Below are positions 1 to 9,816 of a stretch of 64,000 nt of DNA, one piece after another (the stretch's first letter is position 1; the number at the start of each line of letters is the position of its first letter). The stretch covers positions 4,278,001 through 4,342,000 of the forward strand of contig OY751488.1 in assembly GCA_963565915.1 (NCBI GenBank). The letters are read 5' to 3'. This DNA is from Entoloma clypeatum. Lineage: Eukaryota > Basidiomycota > Agaricomycetes > Agaricales > Entolomataceae. Below the pieces are notes generated by a model that saw nothing but the letters and a program-made list of their open reading frames with translations, searched no databases and was not told where the DNA came from. A program made the translations under genes and the position numbers.

Positions 1-120
1 TCAAGTGAACCAAGGACCGGCCGTGATTCCAAACCTTAAAGACCGAGACCAGCGGTCCAGTCTCTCACCGGTTCAGTCCCGTCCGGTCTCAGTCTGAAAT
101 TGACGAAGGTAAACTGGACC
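1..120. repeat. GGTCC/GGACC-rich repeat remnant
   Basis: Short stretch dense in the words ggaccg, ggtcc and ccggtc. The same vocabulary occurs at 15234-15360, 24615-24726 and 50483-50535. It abuts a truncated Gypsy fragment here, as it abuts Gypsy elements at the other places. It could be the end of a non-autonomous DNA element or a satellite. No coding potential seen. Confidence 0.4.
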
Positions 121-731
121 TCGAAACACTAGTCGTGTCGGTGGTTTTGGTACAAGGGATGGGAATTACCCCCTTCATAGAACCATGGTCTACTATGACC
201 ATGATACTGTCAAATCTGTTGCTCTCGGGCAGGTCCGTGATGAAGTCGATCGTGGTCTGTGAGAATGGTCTAGCATCTTTTTGTGCTTTGATCAGCGTTA
301 ATCCAGGGTTCGTGGGGTGTGTGTTGACTTTCATTTGTTGGCAGGTTGCACATCCTCCAACATAATTCTTGACAAACACATACATTCCTGGCCACCAATA
401 GTTTTGTCTGACCAACTCCAAGGTTTTTAGGTGTCCCGGATGTCCACTTGGTAGGGAGTCATGGTATTGTTTTGTTATTTCCCGGCGCAGAGTCTCATCT
501 GGCGGTACGTAACATCTGTCGCGGAAGAATAATATTCTGTCTTCTGTTCTCCATTCTGATAAATGGGATTTAATTGGTGGAGTTCCTTTTAGGGTGGGAT
601 GGCTTTTGAGAAGAGTTCATCATTCTCAGTTGCTTTTAGAATATCTCCTTGTAGCTCAAGGTCCACTGTCTTGATGAAGATGTCATCTGGTAAGACAATG
701 ATGTCTTCGTTGTCTGTATCTTCTTCGGGTA
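121..731 (-). pseudogene. Gypsy pol fragment (RNase H end to integrase zinc domain)
   Basis: Minus-strand remnant of a Ty3/Gypsy polyprotein of the same family as the copy at 38296-39866. The best-preserved part (about 89-421) reads as the integrase N-terminal domain: [20 protein letters not shown], then the first catalytic Asp context [10 protein letters not shown]. The part at 421-731 is the linker upstream of integrase and matches 38330-38660. The integrase core and everything downstream are missing, replaced by the GGTCC repeat at 1-120. The other end is cut at nt 731 by a Tc1-like transposon, so this is dead DNA older than that insertion. Confidence 0.8.
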
Positions 732-733
732 TA

Positions 734-946
734 CAGTGCCTCACAAAACTGATTCAATGTTTGCTACTTTGTGAATACCTTCAAAATAACTTTGCAAATA
801 ATGTCAATCAAAAGAAGGTATTGGTACCTGGTTAAAAGCCCTGCTTCAGGACTCTCGGAATCTGCAATAATTATGTAATTCCCATAAAGAATGATCAATA
901 TATGATCAAATTACTCCAGGGACCCATTGAATCAGTTTTGTGAGTA
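734..946 (+). repeat. Left terminal inverted repeat of Tc1-like 1
   Basis: About 213 bp, diverged inverted copy of 2130-2342. Holds the terminal core at 734-759 and its inverted twin at 925-944. A short hairpin in the matching right arm (around 2225-2245) is partly kept here. Confidence 0.8.
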
Positions 947-973
947 TGTACAATAAATACAGTATTTTATACT

Positions 974-1980
974 TTAGTACTTGGTATTACCCCCCTTAGC
1001 TTTGATTACTGTCTCTACCCTTCTTGGCATACTTTCTATCAGGTTTTGACACACTTCTGGCTCTATATTATTCCACACCTCTGCTGCTCTGTCCCAAATC
1101 TCCCAGACTCCCTTGGATATTCATTCAACTTCCTTTTAATATGAACCCAGAGGTGTTCAATAGGATTGAGGTCTGGGGACTGTGCAGGCCAATCCAGCAG
1201 AGCAATATTCTTGCTGTCCATCCATTTTTTGGCCTTCTTGGAGATGTGCTTGGGGTCATTGTCCTGCTGAAAAATGATCTCCTCTTCAGAGATTCCACTC
1301 TCCTCCATGCTGGGCAGCAAATTGTCCTCCAAAATGGACACATACTGATCAGCATCCATCCTCCCCTCAACCTCTGCAAGTCTCCCCACACCTTCCCAAC
1401 CCATACAACCCCAAACCATAATATTTCCTCCCCCAAACTTGACTGTGCCCTGAACCTCTCTTTCAATAAGCCCCTCACCCTTCTTTTTCCAGACCCATTC
1501 CTTGCCATCTGACCCAAACCTGTTGATTTGGGTCTCATCTGACCAAATGACCCTCTTCCAGTCCTCCACTGTCCATTCCCTGTGCTTCATAGCAAATGCC
1601 AACCGCCTCTTCCGATATATGGCCTTTAAGAAAGGTCTTTTCTTCTTTGTTACAGCCTTGAATTCATGTTTTCTGAGAACCCTTCTCACAGTTTCTGGGG
1701 AGACAGGATTGGAGATGACAGTGTTGATGTGTTTGGTAGCCTGCACAGCATTGGAGGCTCTCCCTGAGGTGATTTGTGAAAGTATGTTTCGTGTGTTGGT
1801 GGGAGAAAGCTTGGATGGACGACCACCAGAAGAGAGATTGCGATGAGGAAGAAGATTCTGAAGCACTCTGGAGACCGTTGGTTGGCTGACACCCAGGTTA
1901 GAGGCAATATGACGAGTGGAGTGACCATTGGAGGCCAGAGAAAGAATGTTTTCCTTGTGGGAAGAGAAGATAGGGCACAT
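974..1980 (-). pseudogene. Tc1-family DDE transposase, C-terminal frameshift
   Basis: Cut-and-paste transposase that would bind the terminal repeats and insert into TA. The open frame from the ATG at 1980 runs 305 codons to 1063. An N-terminal helix-turn-helix (TRHIASNLGVSQPTVSRVL, about residues 22-40) is followed by the three catalytic acids in IWSDETQ, FQQDNDPKH and NPIEHLW (a DD34E/D-type core). Near nt 1100-1115 the frame slips. The adjacent frame carries the conserved Tc1 tail (SMPRR, AKGG.TKY) and stops at 974-976, giving about 335 residues in total, the normal length. So the gene is complete but for one frameshift, and recently active by appearance. Confidence 0.88.
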
Positions 1981-2129
1981 GATTAATTATGGAGGCTGTT
2001 GAGGTTGGATTCTTCTTATACAACTTTCCTTGACGACCCATCAGGGTTCTATTCAAGTTCCATCAGTAAGTCATGACAACTGGTTACCATACAACCAGTG
2101 AAGCATTTGATTCTGATAATTGCCATAGG

Positions 2130-2342
2130 TACTCACAAAACTGATTCAATGAGTTGCTGATTTAATTTAATCATATCTCCATGGATTCTGATCTAAATCA
2201 TATGATTCCTTTATATTCTGAAAGCCCTGAAGTAGGGCTTTCAATTATATACCAAAGGTTTAATTCAATTGGTATTCTTTGCAGAGTTATCTTGAAGGTA
2301 TTCAAAAAGCAACAAACATTGAATCAGTTTTGTGAGGCACTG
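2130..2342 (-). repeat. Right terminal inverted repeat of Tc1-like 1
   Basis: Inverted partner of 734-946, with the core at 2317-2342 and its inverted twin at 2132-2151. Contains a small hairpin built on gccctgaagtagggc (near 2223-2240). Confidence 0.8.
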
Positions 2343-2712
2343 TATATGAGGCCTCCATGGCCCTTGTGTGAATAAAGGAGGGGCATTGACAGAGGGGGAG
2401 GGAGGGAGGAATGGAGGAGGAGGGAGTGGAGGGAGGTGATGGGGGGAGGCAAGAAGACGATATGGGACTTGGAATATTTTTTGACTTTCAGGCATTGCCA
2501 AGATCAGCAAGTTCTCACATTTCATCTTGGGTGCCTGGGCCTGGAACCTGCCGAGTATAGACCAAGAGCCAAGCCTCACCACGTCAAAGTTCTTGCCTTC
2601 CCCCCATCACCTCCCTCCCTCCACTCCCTCCTCCTCCCTCCACTCCCTCCTCCATCCCTCCCTCCCCCTCCATCAATGACTCCTCCATTCACACAAGGGC
2701 CACAGAGGCCCT
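2343..2712. repeat. Foldback repeat A: purine/pyrimidine inverted arms
   Basis: Left arm (2343-2450) and right arm (2590-2712) are imperfect inverted copies: both begin at the edge with a motif like ttcacacaagggcca, then run into GGAGG-rich (left) or CCTCC-rich (right) tracts. The centre (2460-2590) matches in inverse orientation the centre of foldback repeat B (23395-23530), so A and B are two copies of one family. The GGA/TCC tracts yield long but meaningless open frames. Confidence 0.6.
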
Positions 2713-2739
2713 GTATAGGTAAGCGTCATCCATATTGGG

Positions 2740-3225
2740 GCAGACCACTGATGAACCACATGAGAAACAGCGGGAGGCGCGCGAGCAATGGCACCTGAGA
2801 ATGGCAGGAGACCTGCGACGAACGGGACAGGACACATGAGAAATGGCGGGAGACATGCAGGAACAGCGGGAGCCACACAGAAATGGCTAGAGACATGCAG
2901 GAACAGTGGGAGATGCAAGGAACAGCGGGAGATGCACAGGAACAGCGGGAGACATGCAGGAACGGCACACACGAGAAACAACATGGGACACAGGGCACAC
3001 ACAAACACAGGTGGGATGCACCATTGCACAATGCGCAGGCGAGGGGCATATGGGATGAGGATGCATGAGAGCTGAAGGACACAACAGGCACCTGCGTACG
3101 GGGGGGCATGTCGGGCTGGACACAAGACGATGCACGGGCAAGGGATGTGTGGGGACATGACAGGCGAGACGTGCGGGGACTCAGGTGAGCCAGGATGGAT
3201 GGGAGGCCAGACAAGACAGGTGTAT
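2740..3225. repeat. Degenerate minisatellite (ACATG.AGGAACAGCGGGAG-like)
   Basis: A stretch built of about 20-25-bp degenerate units of the type ggaacagcgggagacatgca. The reverse-complement vocabulary forms the arms of foldback B (22850-23300, 23650-23880). The long open frames here are a by-product of the repeats: they are Cys/Pro/His-rich and change frame freely. Confidence 0.6.
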
Positions 3226-3387
3226 ATCATAGGTTGTTAATTGTTTGATTATGTATCCTACAATAAATTTGTTTAAAAAAATTCTCTTCAATAGCAGCCG
3301 AAAATCGTGGGTGGTTATAGTGGAGTCTATGGAGTGCTTCACAGTTTCAATGGTATGCTACATAATGAAACACTGATGGTACATAGC
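3226..3387. other. Spacer, nothing recognised
   Basis: AT-rich spacer between two repeats. I see no gene or defined repeat. Confidence 0.3.
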
Positions 3388-3500
3388 ACTACATAGCCAG
3401 CCCTGATGCTATGGAATGCTACATAGCCAAGCCCTGATGCTATGGAGTGCTACATAGCCAAGCACTGATGCTATGGAGTGCTACACACTTGGCAATGTAT
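3388..3500. repeat. About 31-bp tandem repeat, three units
   Basis: Units of the type gctatggagtgctacatagc plus caagccctgat occur three times head to tail. Looser gctatgtagcac variants trail to about 3550. Non-coding. Confidence 0.75.
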
Positions 3501-3647
3501 GCTACGGCACTATGGTGCTATGTAGCACTATGCAGCGCTATGTAGCACAGGTCTGATTTGCTGATGCTTATGCAAGTATGTCTTGATTATCCGAACCCAA
3601 GAGTTAAATTGGCCGGTTTGACATAATTGGTGCAATTTGTCATATTA

Positions 3648-3942
3648 CTGTAGTATTACGACCGTAGGTTCACATAACGTGTAACACAGGATCGTGAACT
3701 GAACCTATATGACCCCCATAACGCATAACATACCTCCATGAATATATTCCAAAAGTAACATAGACTCTTGATGCTATTTTTTATTTGAATGGTGACAGGG
3801 TGGAATTTTTGAAGCCTTCAGGAGCACAAATTGACAAATGAATTTCTGACCGTAACGCGTGATGCGGGCTTGTGAACCCCGTCCCGGTGAACCTATTGCA
3901 TAACGCGTAACATGGCATGAATCTATGGTCGTAATACTACAG
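3648..3942. mobile_element. MITE-1 (TA target site)
   Basis: A 295-bp element without coding capacity. It starts CTGTAGTATTACGACC and ends with the inverted GTCGTAATACTACAG, flanked by TA at 3646-3647 and 3943-3944. The ends and TA duplication fit a Tc1/mariner-derived MITE. A second copy lies at 24118-24494 with the same ends and long internal similarity. Confidence 0.85.
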
Positions 3943-4256
3943 TATACCAAAGTTCGGATAATTCAGTGCAATACAGTTATATTTACATTTTATGTTTTTC
4001 CCAATGCAACCAGCAGAATCGTTGCAAAACGTGTCGAGAGGCAGCACGTGTAAGCCTCGATGGTGGTGGTTAGTGGAAGAGAAGGATTTGCGCTGGTTCC
4101 AGTGATGTTCCGGTGATGTAGATGCGAAGGATTGCAGCTTTCGACGACGCCCCCCACTGCATCCACAGTAACCCAGACTTTCTTTTTTTTCAAATGATTC
4201 ATTGGCCAAGAAAATATATACCGTTCTATTGTGACTCATGCTAGAAACCAATATCT

Positions 4257-5294
4257 TCATCCGTTGATGACCGCGCTAAAGGACGATCTAGTATAACCAA
4301 GCGTCAGTCCACAATCCCGTCCATGTGAGCATGAAATGATGACCAACGTCTGGATTTTGGCATATCCCGAGGAGGCTTGTGCGCCTGCGCGCACGTAGGT
4401 GAGGTAATGAGTGCTGGGGAACTTTTTGTTCGAGAGCAAGTACTGGGGTAGAGGTTGAACACTGAAACTCTTCTATCACCACAAAAAAATAGCTCACTGC
4501 AAGAAACACATGCAAATCGCCTTTGAAGGTTGAGATAGTCCCGCTGGTAGGAACGAAGGTGAAGATGTTTACATTGCCATCCATTCCAGTGTGAAGGTTC
4601 CTGTATTTATATCCGATTACCGGGATTCTTCAATGAGATTATTGCCCTGGACTGACCAATCGTGACTGGCAAGAGATTTCACAAGTCCTGGCTTTCCACT
4701 TGAGATTGGAACCGCCTTATGATTTCCAAGCCAGATCTTGATCTCACTGGCGGCGTAAACGGCGTGAGGGGCCGAGGAAACGAACAGGTGGTACGTGACA
4801 GTGGCGACAACGGAAGGCGCTTGGGAGTCTTCAGACCATGACCATGACGACTATATAATCACCCAAAATCAGCAAGGAGGGTCAAGCATGGATGAAAGGG
4901 ACTTACTTGAATGGAACTGATATTGGAGAGTTTCCAGTATCTGTCATTTTGCACAGCGACGTTTGTGTAGGTTTGTTCGGTACCAGCTTTGTTGGACCGA
5001 GTGGTCGACCACGCAATGTCGTTGCCGCTGTGAGAATCGACCTGAGCACAGACTATGCCTGACGGCGACGTGTTATGTTGCACCCATGAATTGACGGAAA
5101 GTGAATACGGTCCAGCAGCGATAACGTCACTTTGACCTTGAAGATAGGGATAGATCAGAATCTAGGGCGTGCTTGAAAAACATCACTGGCTCACGGCAGC
5201 TGGCAGCCCTTACATCCAACTCAACAAGCGAGGAGGCTGCGGTGAGCGGAATCAAGGCGACGAGGAAAGCGAGCTGGGAGACGGTCAACTTCAT
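4257..5294 (-). CDS. Secreted GH12-like protein, copy A (acid/base Glu missing)
   Basis: Six-exon gene: 5294-5214, 5161-4907, 4850-4657, 4600-4498, 4442-4348 and 4287-4257. The introns are 52, 56, 56, 55 and 60 nt; the spliced frame is 252 residues, normal for GH12. Exon 1 encodes a signal peptide (MKLTVSQLAFLVALIPLTAA). GH12 landmarks follow in order: GPYSLSVN, SGIVCAQVDS, IAWSTT, the TYHLF strand, SEIKIWLG, FTFVPTSGTISTFKGDL and VRAGAQASSG. GH12 enzymes (endoglucanase, xyloglucanase) use a nucleophile Glu in YE.MIWL and an acid/base Glu in GTEPFTG. Here Glu148 is kept, but the acid/base is Gln233, and the Asp of the YDLF motif is His. Probably secreted and inactive; sugar binding is possible. 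The putative TATA element is degraded (TACAAG) compared with copies B-D. Confidence 0.85.
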
Positions 5295-5399
5295 CGTAGG
5301 CAGTGTTCGGAAGGAAATGCTAGAACGGGGTTAGGCTGTGACCTGAACTGCACCTTTTCTTGTACTTGTTGGTGTTTCGAGGCGCGGGCCCAGAAAATT

Positions 5400-5800
5400 T
5401 GTGGGAAGATGTTTTTGATTATTAAAAAAACAGGGTACCTCCTCTACCTCCACAGGGACGTGCGCCAGTCTGGTATGACCCAAATGGGTGAATTTCTTGG
5501 AGGCTATCCGGTATCATGTATAGTGGGAGGGCCCTAGCATAGACAGTTGAAAGGAGAAGTGCTTCCAACAAGGGCGACGAATTGAGCGGAAAACTGACAA
5601 CAACAATACGGAGAGTCTTCGCCATGTTCGTTTTTTTTTACGAACAGGGTCAGAAGATGTCCCCCACTTCCACAGAAACGTGCAGCTAGTTTGGTATGGC
5701 CCAAACAGATGGATTGGTTGGAGGCGCTCCGGTCACGGGTGGAAACTAGCATGAACGGTTGAAAATGGAGTGCCCGTGACGCGCCCTTCTAACAAGTCTG
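5400..5800 (-). promoter_or_regulatory. Upstream region of GH12 copy A with two related repeats
   Basis: The minus-strand 5' flank of copy A. Two diverged direct repeats of about 200 bp (centred near 5440-5540 and 5660-5760) share the words ataccgga, ccatacca and cgt..ctgtgga. The same pair precedes copies B (9190-9530) and C (57640-57980), and related single units precede D and E. They are likely upstream regulatory or old duplicated sequence. Open frames in them (for example 5422-5625) start with Met but show no family features. Confidence 0.45.
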
Positions 5801-5839
5801 AGGAATCGAGTGGATAACAACGGCATGGGAATGCGACGC

Positions 5840-7700
5840 GGTGGATGGTCCGTGGACTCGGAACTTCGATTCTTGTGTCGAGTTGCCGTGCATCAGGTGC
5901 GAGTTTCGAGTCATCGTCAACTCTGAGTTCGGTTTAACAGTTTAAAAGTTGGCTTCTCATTGCCTCCGAGACGTTAGACTGACGCCAGAGCCATCGCTTG
6001 TACCCGACCAGAACAGACACGAGTATCTTCCTCCCTGTGGACCGTCCCAAGGTTGAGTCTGTCCTCGAAAAATACGATGTTCGAAAGGATTTGAAGTTCG
6101 CTGGCGGAGCGAATCCCACCTGATTCGGGCCCAGCGCCTCGAGCGGCTCGAGCCCCCACCTGTGGATGCCGCCAATCTGCAGGTCCAACTTCTCATCCTT
6201 GGCCCTGAACCATTCTCCCGCGGGTCAGATCGACTGATCGTTCTCGAGGTTCAGGGTCTCCGCCGTCCACGAGCTAGTTGGAGGAGGCCGCGACAACATT
6301 CACACTCGCCGTCTTTGCATCGCTGGGCCTCAAGGCCAACGGAAAGAACTCATGCAGGGTTACTATGAACGAGACGGCGGCGAACCGGTACACTTGCTCC
6401 CTGCTCTCATCCAGATGTCTTGTATGTTCCCGTGCCCCATTCATATTGTTGCCACCAACTAATTTACCACAGGTCAACATGCTACGATATCCTCCATCTA
6501 CTTACATTGCCGTTGGCTGCGCATCCTCGATCTCGGCACTTAGCTGCTCCTCCGCCAATCATTACCTTATACTAGCCAATCGTAATGATCGTCTCTTCTC
6601 CGTCGACCAGGCCATCGAATTGCTTCACCACTATCGGAGCAGGGGAGGTGTTTCCTCCACGTGCCAATGCCGGTCCCTCAATGTTGAAGTTTACGAGCGT
6701 TGTGCGAGGGTTGGGTCGCTCGGGTATGTTCGTTGGGGATGCCGTAATTATCGGTGACGAACCCGAGGCATCGAACTTTTGTATGTCGTTGCTGCTTGGA
6801 TCTACGTTCCCCCATCACAGTATTATTTCCAGACTCCACAATTATAGTGGTCTTTGGCTCCTTGCCTTGCGTCTAGTCCCGCGAATGGTTTAGACCGGAA
6901 AGGTTTTTGGTACGCAGCCACTTTTGGTCACCGCATCAGCATTCATGCGAACTTCTGATCATTGGTACTTGGAAAGGTTCTGAAAACCAGCCGAATACTT
7001 GAACAGCATACTAAAAGAAAGGTACGCCAATAAATCCCTCCTCTTGTTAAATCCTGAAAATAAGGTACATCTCATTAGGGTTATGGATAACACTACAGCG
7101 ACACAAAACGCCCGCGCCTTCATTTTCTTCTCCCATGGCGTTGCCGTTGAAAAGCTCGCAAATGTATTCGTATGTTGTCCTCAATGTCCCCTTTCTTCGT
7201 GCACTCTTGATTGAATACCAGCATCCCACACTGTCATCTCAACGATCTGCGGCGATGCATGGGCACAAAGCCATCCGGCCGAACGGAACAGGAGAAGGTT
7301 CCCGAACACTCATAAGCGGATCTCCCCCCGTGTTGCAGCTTTCGCAGAACAAGGATTGAGTGAGTTTTGTCCACTGGGAAGATAAGAATGAAGGGAATCA
7401 TTTGTTTGGATCTTGTAGGATGATCTGGACGAAACTTGAAATGATTTAGGAAGTTATGGAGAAGCTTGATAAAGGGGCACGTCCGCGCCTCCGCGATTGA
7501 CGCAGAGAAATGCAGGCTCTTATCAGGTGACGTTACCATGTTCGAGATGCGGCGCGAAAACGGCAAGGGATTCCTCCAGAGTTACCCGCTCCAAGGCGTC
7601 ATAGGGACTGCATCGGGCGGGCAAAAAACAGGATCGAGATTATAATGGAGATTACACGAGAGCTCGCGGGGGATCTGCATATCTGTCAGTCTATCTCAGC
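5840..7700 (+). pseudogene. R module, copy 1 (unidentified, probably decayed gene)
   Basis: About 1.85 kb also present at 53581-55270 and 58040-60061, always on the 5' side of a GH12-like gene. An intron-like segment with a GTATGT donor, CTAAT branch and CACAG acceptor (near 6422-6472) shows that the plus strand was once transcribed. Relative to the third copy, this one lacks about 110 bp around the penultimate exon and has frame-changing indels near 7330. I do not recognise the product. Confidence 0.4.
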
Positions 7701-8036
7701 TAAATGAAGCTGAATGTGGCATGTGTTGGCCCATGCTATTGTGAATTAGATGAGGGTGAAAGCTGGCGCGATAGGACAGAATACTTTGGGAGAGCTCTTC
7801 ATGCGAAGGTTGTCTGCAAAGATTCTCGAACCTGTTGGAGACTGGACAGTGGCCATGGACGCTGGTTCCGGTGATGTTCCGGTGATGTAGGTGCCAAAAA
7901 TTGCTGTAGCCTGCTTTCGAGGATGTCCTTCACTGCATCCACATTAACCCAGACTTTCATTTTTTTCAAATCGTTCATTGGCCAAGAAAAAATATACTGT
8001 TCTATTGTGACTCATGCACACCAATATCTTCTTCCC
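7701..8036. other. 3' flank of GH12 copy B
   Basis: Matches the 3' flank of copy C (55654-56447) and part of that of A. It preserves the uninterrupted version of two sites: the solo-LTR site (about 7718-7725) and the hairpin-element site (about 7890-7900) that are occupied in copy C. No gene seen. Confidence 0.5.
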
Positions 8037-9062
8037 CTAATTGATGACCACGCTAAAGGACGATCTAGTATAACCAAGCGTCAGTCCACAATCCGTCCAT
8101 GTGAGCATGAAATGATGACCAACGTCTGGATTTTGGCATATCCCGAGGAGGCTTGTACGCCTGCGCGCACCGAGGTGAGGTAATGAGTGCTGGGGAACTT
8201 GTTGTTCGAGAGCAAGTACTGGGGTAGAGGTTGAACACTGAAACTCTTCTATCACCGCGAAAAAATAGCTCACGTCAAAAAACACATGCAAATCGCCTTT
8301 GAAGGTTGAGATAGTTCCGCTGGTAGGAACGAAGGTGAAGATGTTTACATTGCTATCCATTCCATTGTGAAGGTTCCTGTATTTATATCCGATTACCGGG
8401 ATTCTTCAATGAGATTATTGCCCTGGACTGACCAATCGTGACTGGCAAGAGATTTCACAAATACTGGCTTTCCACTTGAAGTTGGAACCGCTTTATGATT
8501 TCCAAGCCAGATCCTGACCTGAATGGAGTCGCTCATGGAGTCAAAGCTTCTGGAAACGAAAAAGTGGTACATGATGGTGGCGACAACGGAAGGCGCTTGA
8601 GAGTCTTGAGACCATGACCATGACGACTATATATAACCACCCAAAATCAGGAAGGAGGGTCAAGCACGGACGAAAGGGACCTACCTGAATGGAACGGATA
8701 TCGGAGAGTTCCCAGTATTTGCCATTTCGCACAGCGACGTTTGTGTAGGTTTGTTCGTTACCAGCTTTGTTGGACCGAGTGGTCGACCACGCAATGTCGT
8801 TGCCGCTGTGAGAATCGACCTGAGCGCAGACTATGCCTGACGGCGCCTTGGTATCTTTCACCAATGTATTGACGGAAAGTGAATACAGTCCAGCAGCGAT
8901 AACGCCACTTTGACCTTGAAGATAGGGATAGATCAGAATCTAGGGCGTGCTTTTGAAAAACATCACTGGCTCACTGCAGGACTTGGTACCCTTTATATTC
9001 AAGGCTGTGGTGAGCTGAATCAAGGCGACGAGGAAAGCGAGCTTGGAGACATTCAACTTCAT
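8037..9062 (-). CDS. Secreted GH12-like protein, copy B (both catalytic Glu replaced)
   Basis: Paralogue of copy A with the same exon plan: exon 2 ends at 8685, then 8626-8433, 8376-8274, 8218-8124 and 8064-8037. Introns 2-5 are 58, 56, 55 and 59 nt. Exon 1 encodes a signal peptide; its end differs from A. The frame works with a donor after 8990 and an acceptor before 8914, giving an intron of about 75 nt, less certain than the others. The nucleophile motif reads SIQVRIWLG (Gln for Glu) and the acid/base motif VRAGVQASSG (Gln for Glu). A TATAAG element lies on the minus strand at 9132-9127. Presumably secreted but not a hydrolase. Confidence 0.8.
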
Positions 9063-9179
9063 CGTAGGCAGTGTTCGGAAGGAAATGCTAGAACGGGGTT
9101 AGGTTGTGATCTGGACTGCACCCCTTCTTATACTTGTTGGCGTTTCGAAGCACAGACGCAGAGAACATGTTCTTGATTA

Positions 9180-9560
9180 TTAAAAAAACAGGGTACCTCC
9201 TCTACCTCCACAGGGACGTGCGCCAGTCTGGTATGACCCAAATGGGTGAATTTCTTGGAGGCTATCCGGTATCATGTATCGTGGGAGGGCCCTAGCATAG
9301 ACAGTTGAAAGGAGAAGTGCTTCCAACAAGGGCGACGAATTGAGCGGAAAACTCACAACAACAATACGGAGAGTCTTCCCCATGTTCGTTTTTTTTACGA
9401 ACAGGGTCAGAAGATGTCCCCCACTTCCACAGAAACGTGCAGCTAGTTTGGTATGGCCCAAACAGATGGATTGGTTGGAGGCGCTCCGGTATCACATATC
9501 ACGGGTGGAAACTAGCATGAACGGTTGAAAATGGAGTGCCCGTAACGCGCCCTTCTAACA
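9180..9560 (-). promoter_or_regulatory. Upstream region of GH12 copy B
   Basis: Near-identical to 5420-5790: two related ~200-bp direct repeats upstream of a GH12-like gene. A T-rich run (9390-9396) sits between them. No separate gene is supported. Confidence 0.45.
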
Positions 9561-9816
9561 AGGCTGAGGAATCGAGTGGATAACAACGGCATGGGAATGC
9601 GACGCGTGGATGGTCCGTGGACTCGGAACTTCGATTCTTGTGTCGAGTTGCCGTGCATCAGGTGCGAGTTTCGAGTCGTCGTCAACTCTCAGTTCGGTTT
9701 AAAAGTTGGCTTCTCATTGCCTCCGAGACGTTAGACTGACGCCAGAGCCATCGCTTGTACCAGACCAGAACAGACACGAGTATCTTCCTCCCTGTGGACC
9801 GTCCCAAGGTTGAGTC
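9561..9816. repeat. Start of an R module, cut by a DNA transposon
   Basis: Matches 5800-6060 and 58000-58270. It stops at the target duplication ggttgagtc (9808-9816) and resumes at 11516-11572 after the transposon. It then breaks again where the DIRS-like element begins. Confidence 0.7.

Larger units (their letters stand above)
734..2342 (-). mobile_element. Tc1/mariner-like DNA transposon 1
   Basis: A 1609-bp element bounded by TA dinucleotides (732-733 and 2343-2344), as expected for Tc1/mariner target-site duplication. The outer ends are perfect inverted repeats of 26 bp beginning CAGTGCCTCACAAAACTG. They extend into diverged inverted repeats of about 213 bp (734-946, 2130-2342). Each long repeat carries the ~20-bp core twice: outermost, and again inverted at its inner edge (925-944, 2132-2151). 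A single transposase gene fills the interior. The left flank is Gypsy pol; the right flank is a different repeat, so the two sides do not rejoin into one element. Confidence 0.9.

Noticed and set aside
2265..3230. Several overlapping 60-185-codon frames over foldback A and the minisatellite
   Set aside because: They arise from GGA/TCC and CATG/GGGAG repeats, occur in many frames on both strands and show no domain.
4288..4584. Separate small genes at 4257-4584, 8037-8360, 61152-61479 and 4859-5083, 8541-8864, 56869-57276, 61574-61984
   Set aside because: They are exons of the GH12-like genes read through introns; splicing joins them in one frame.
6278..6757. A 159-codon protein in R module 1
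   Set aside because: The frame crosses a likely intron (GTATGT..CACAG) and is changed by a 10-bp indel between copies, so the translation as it stands is not credible.
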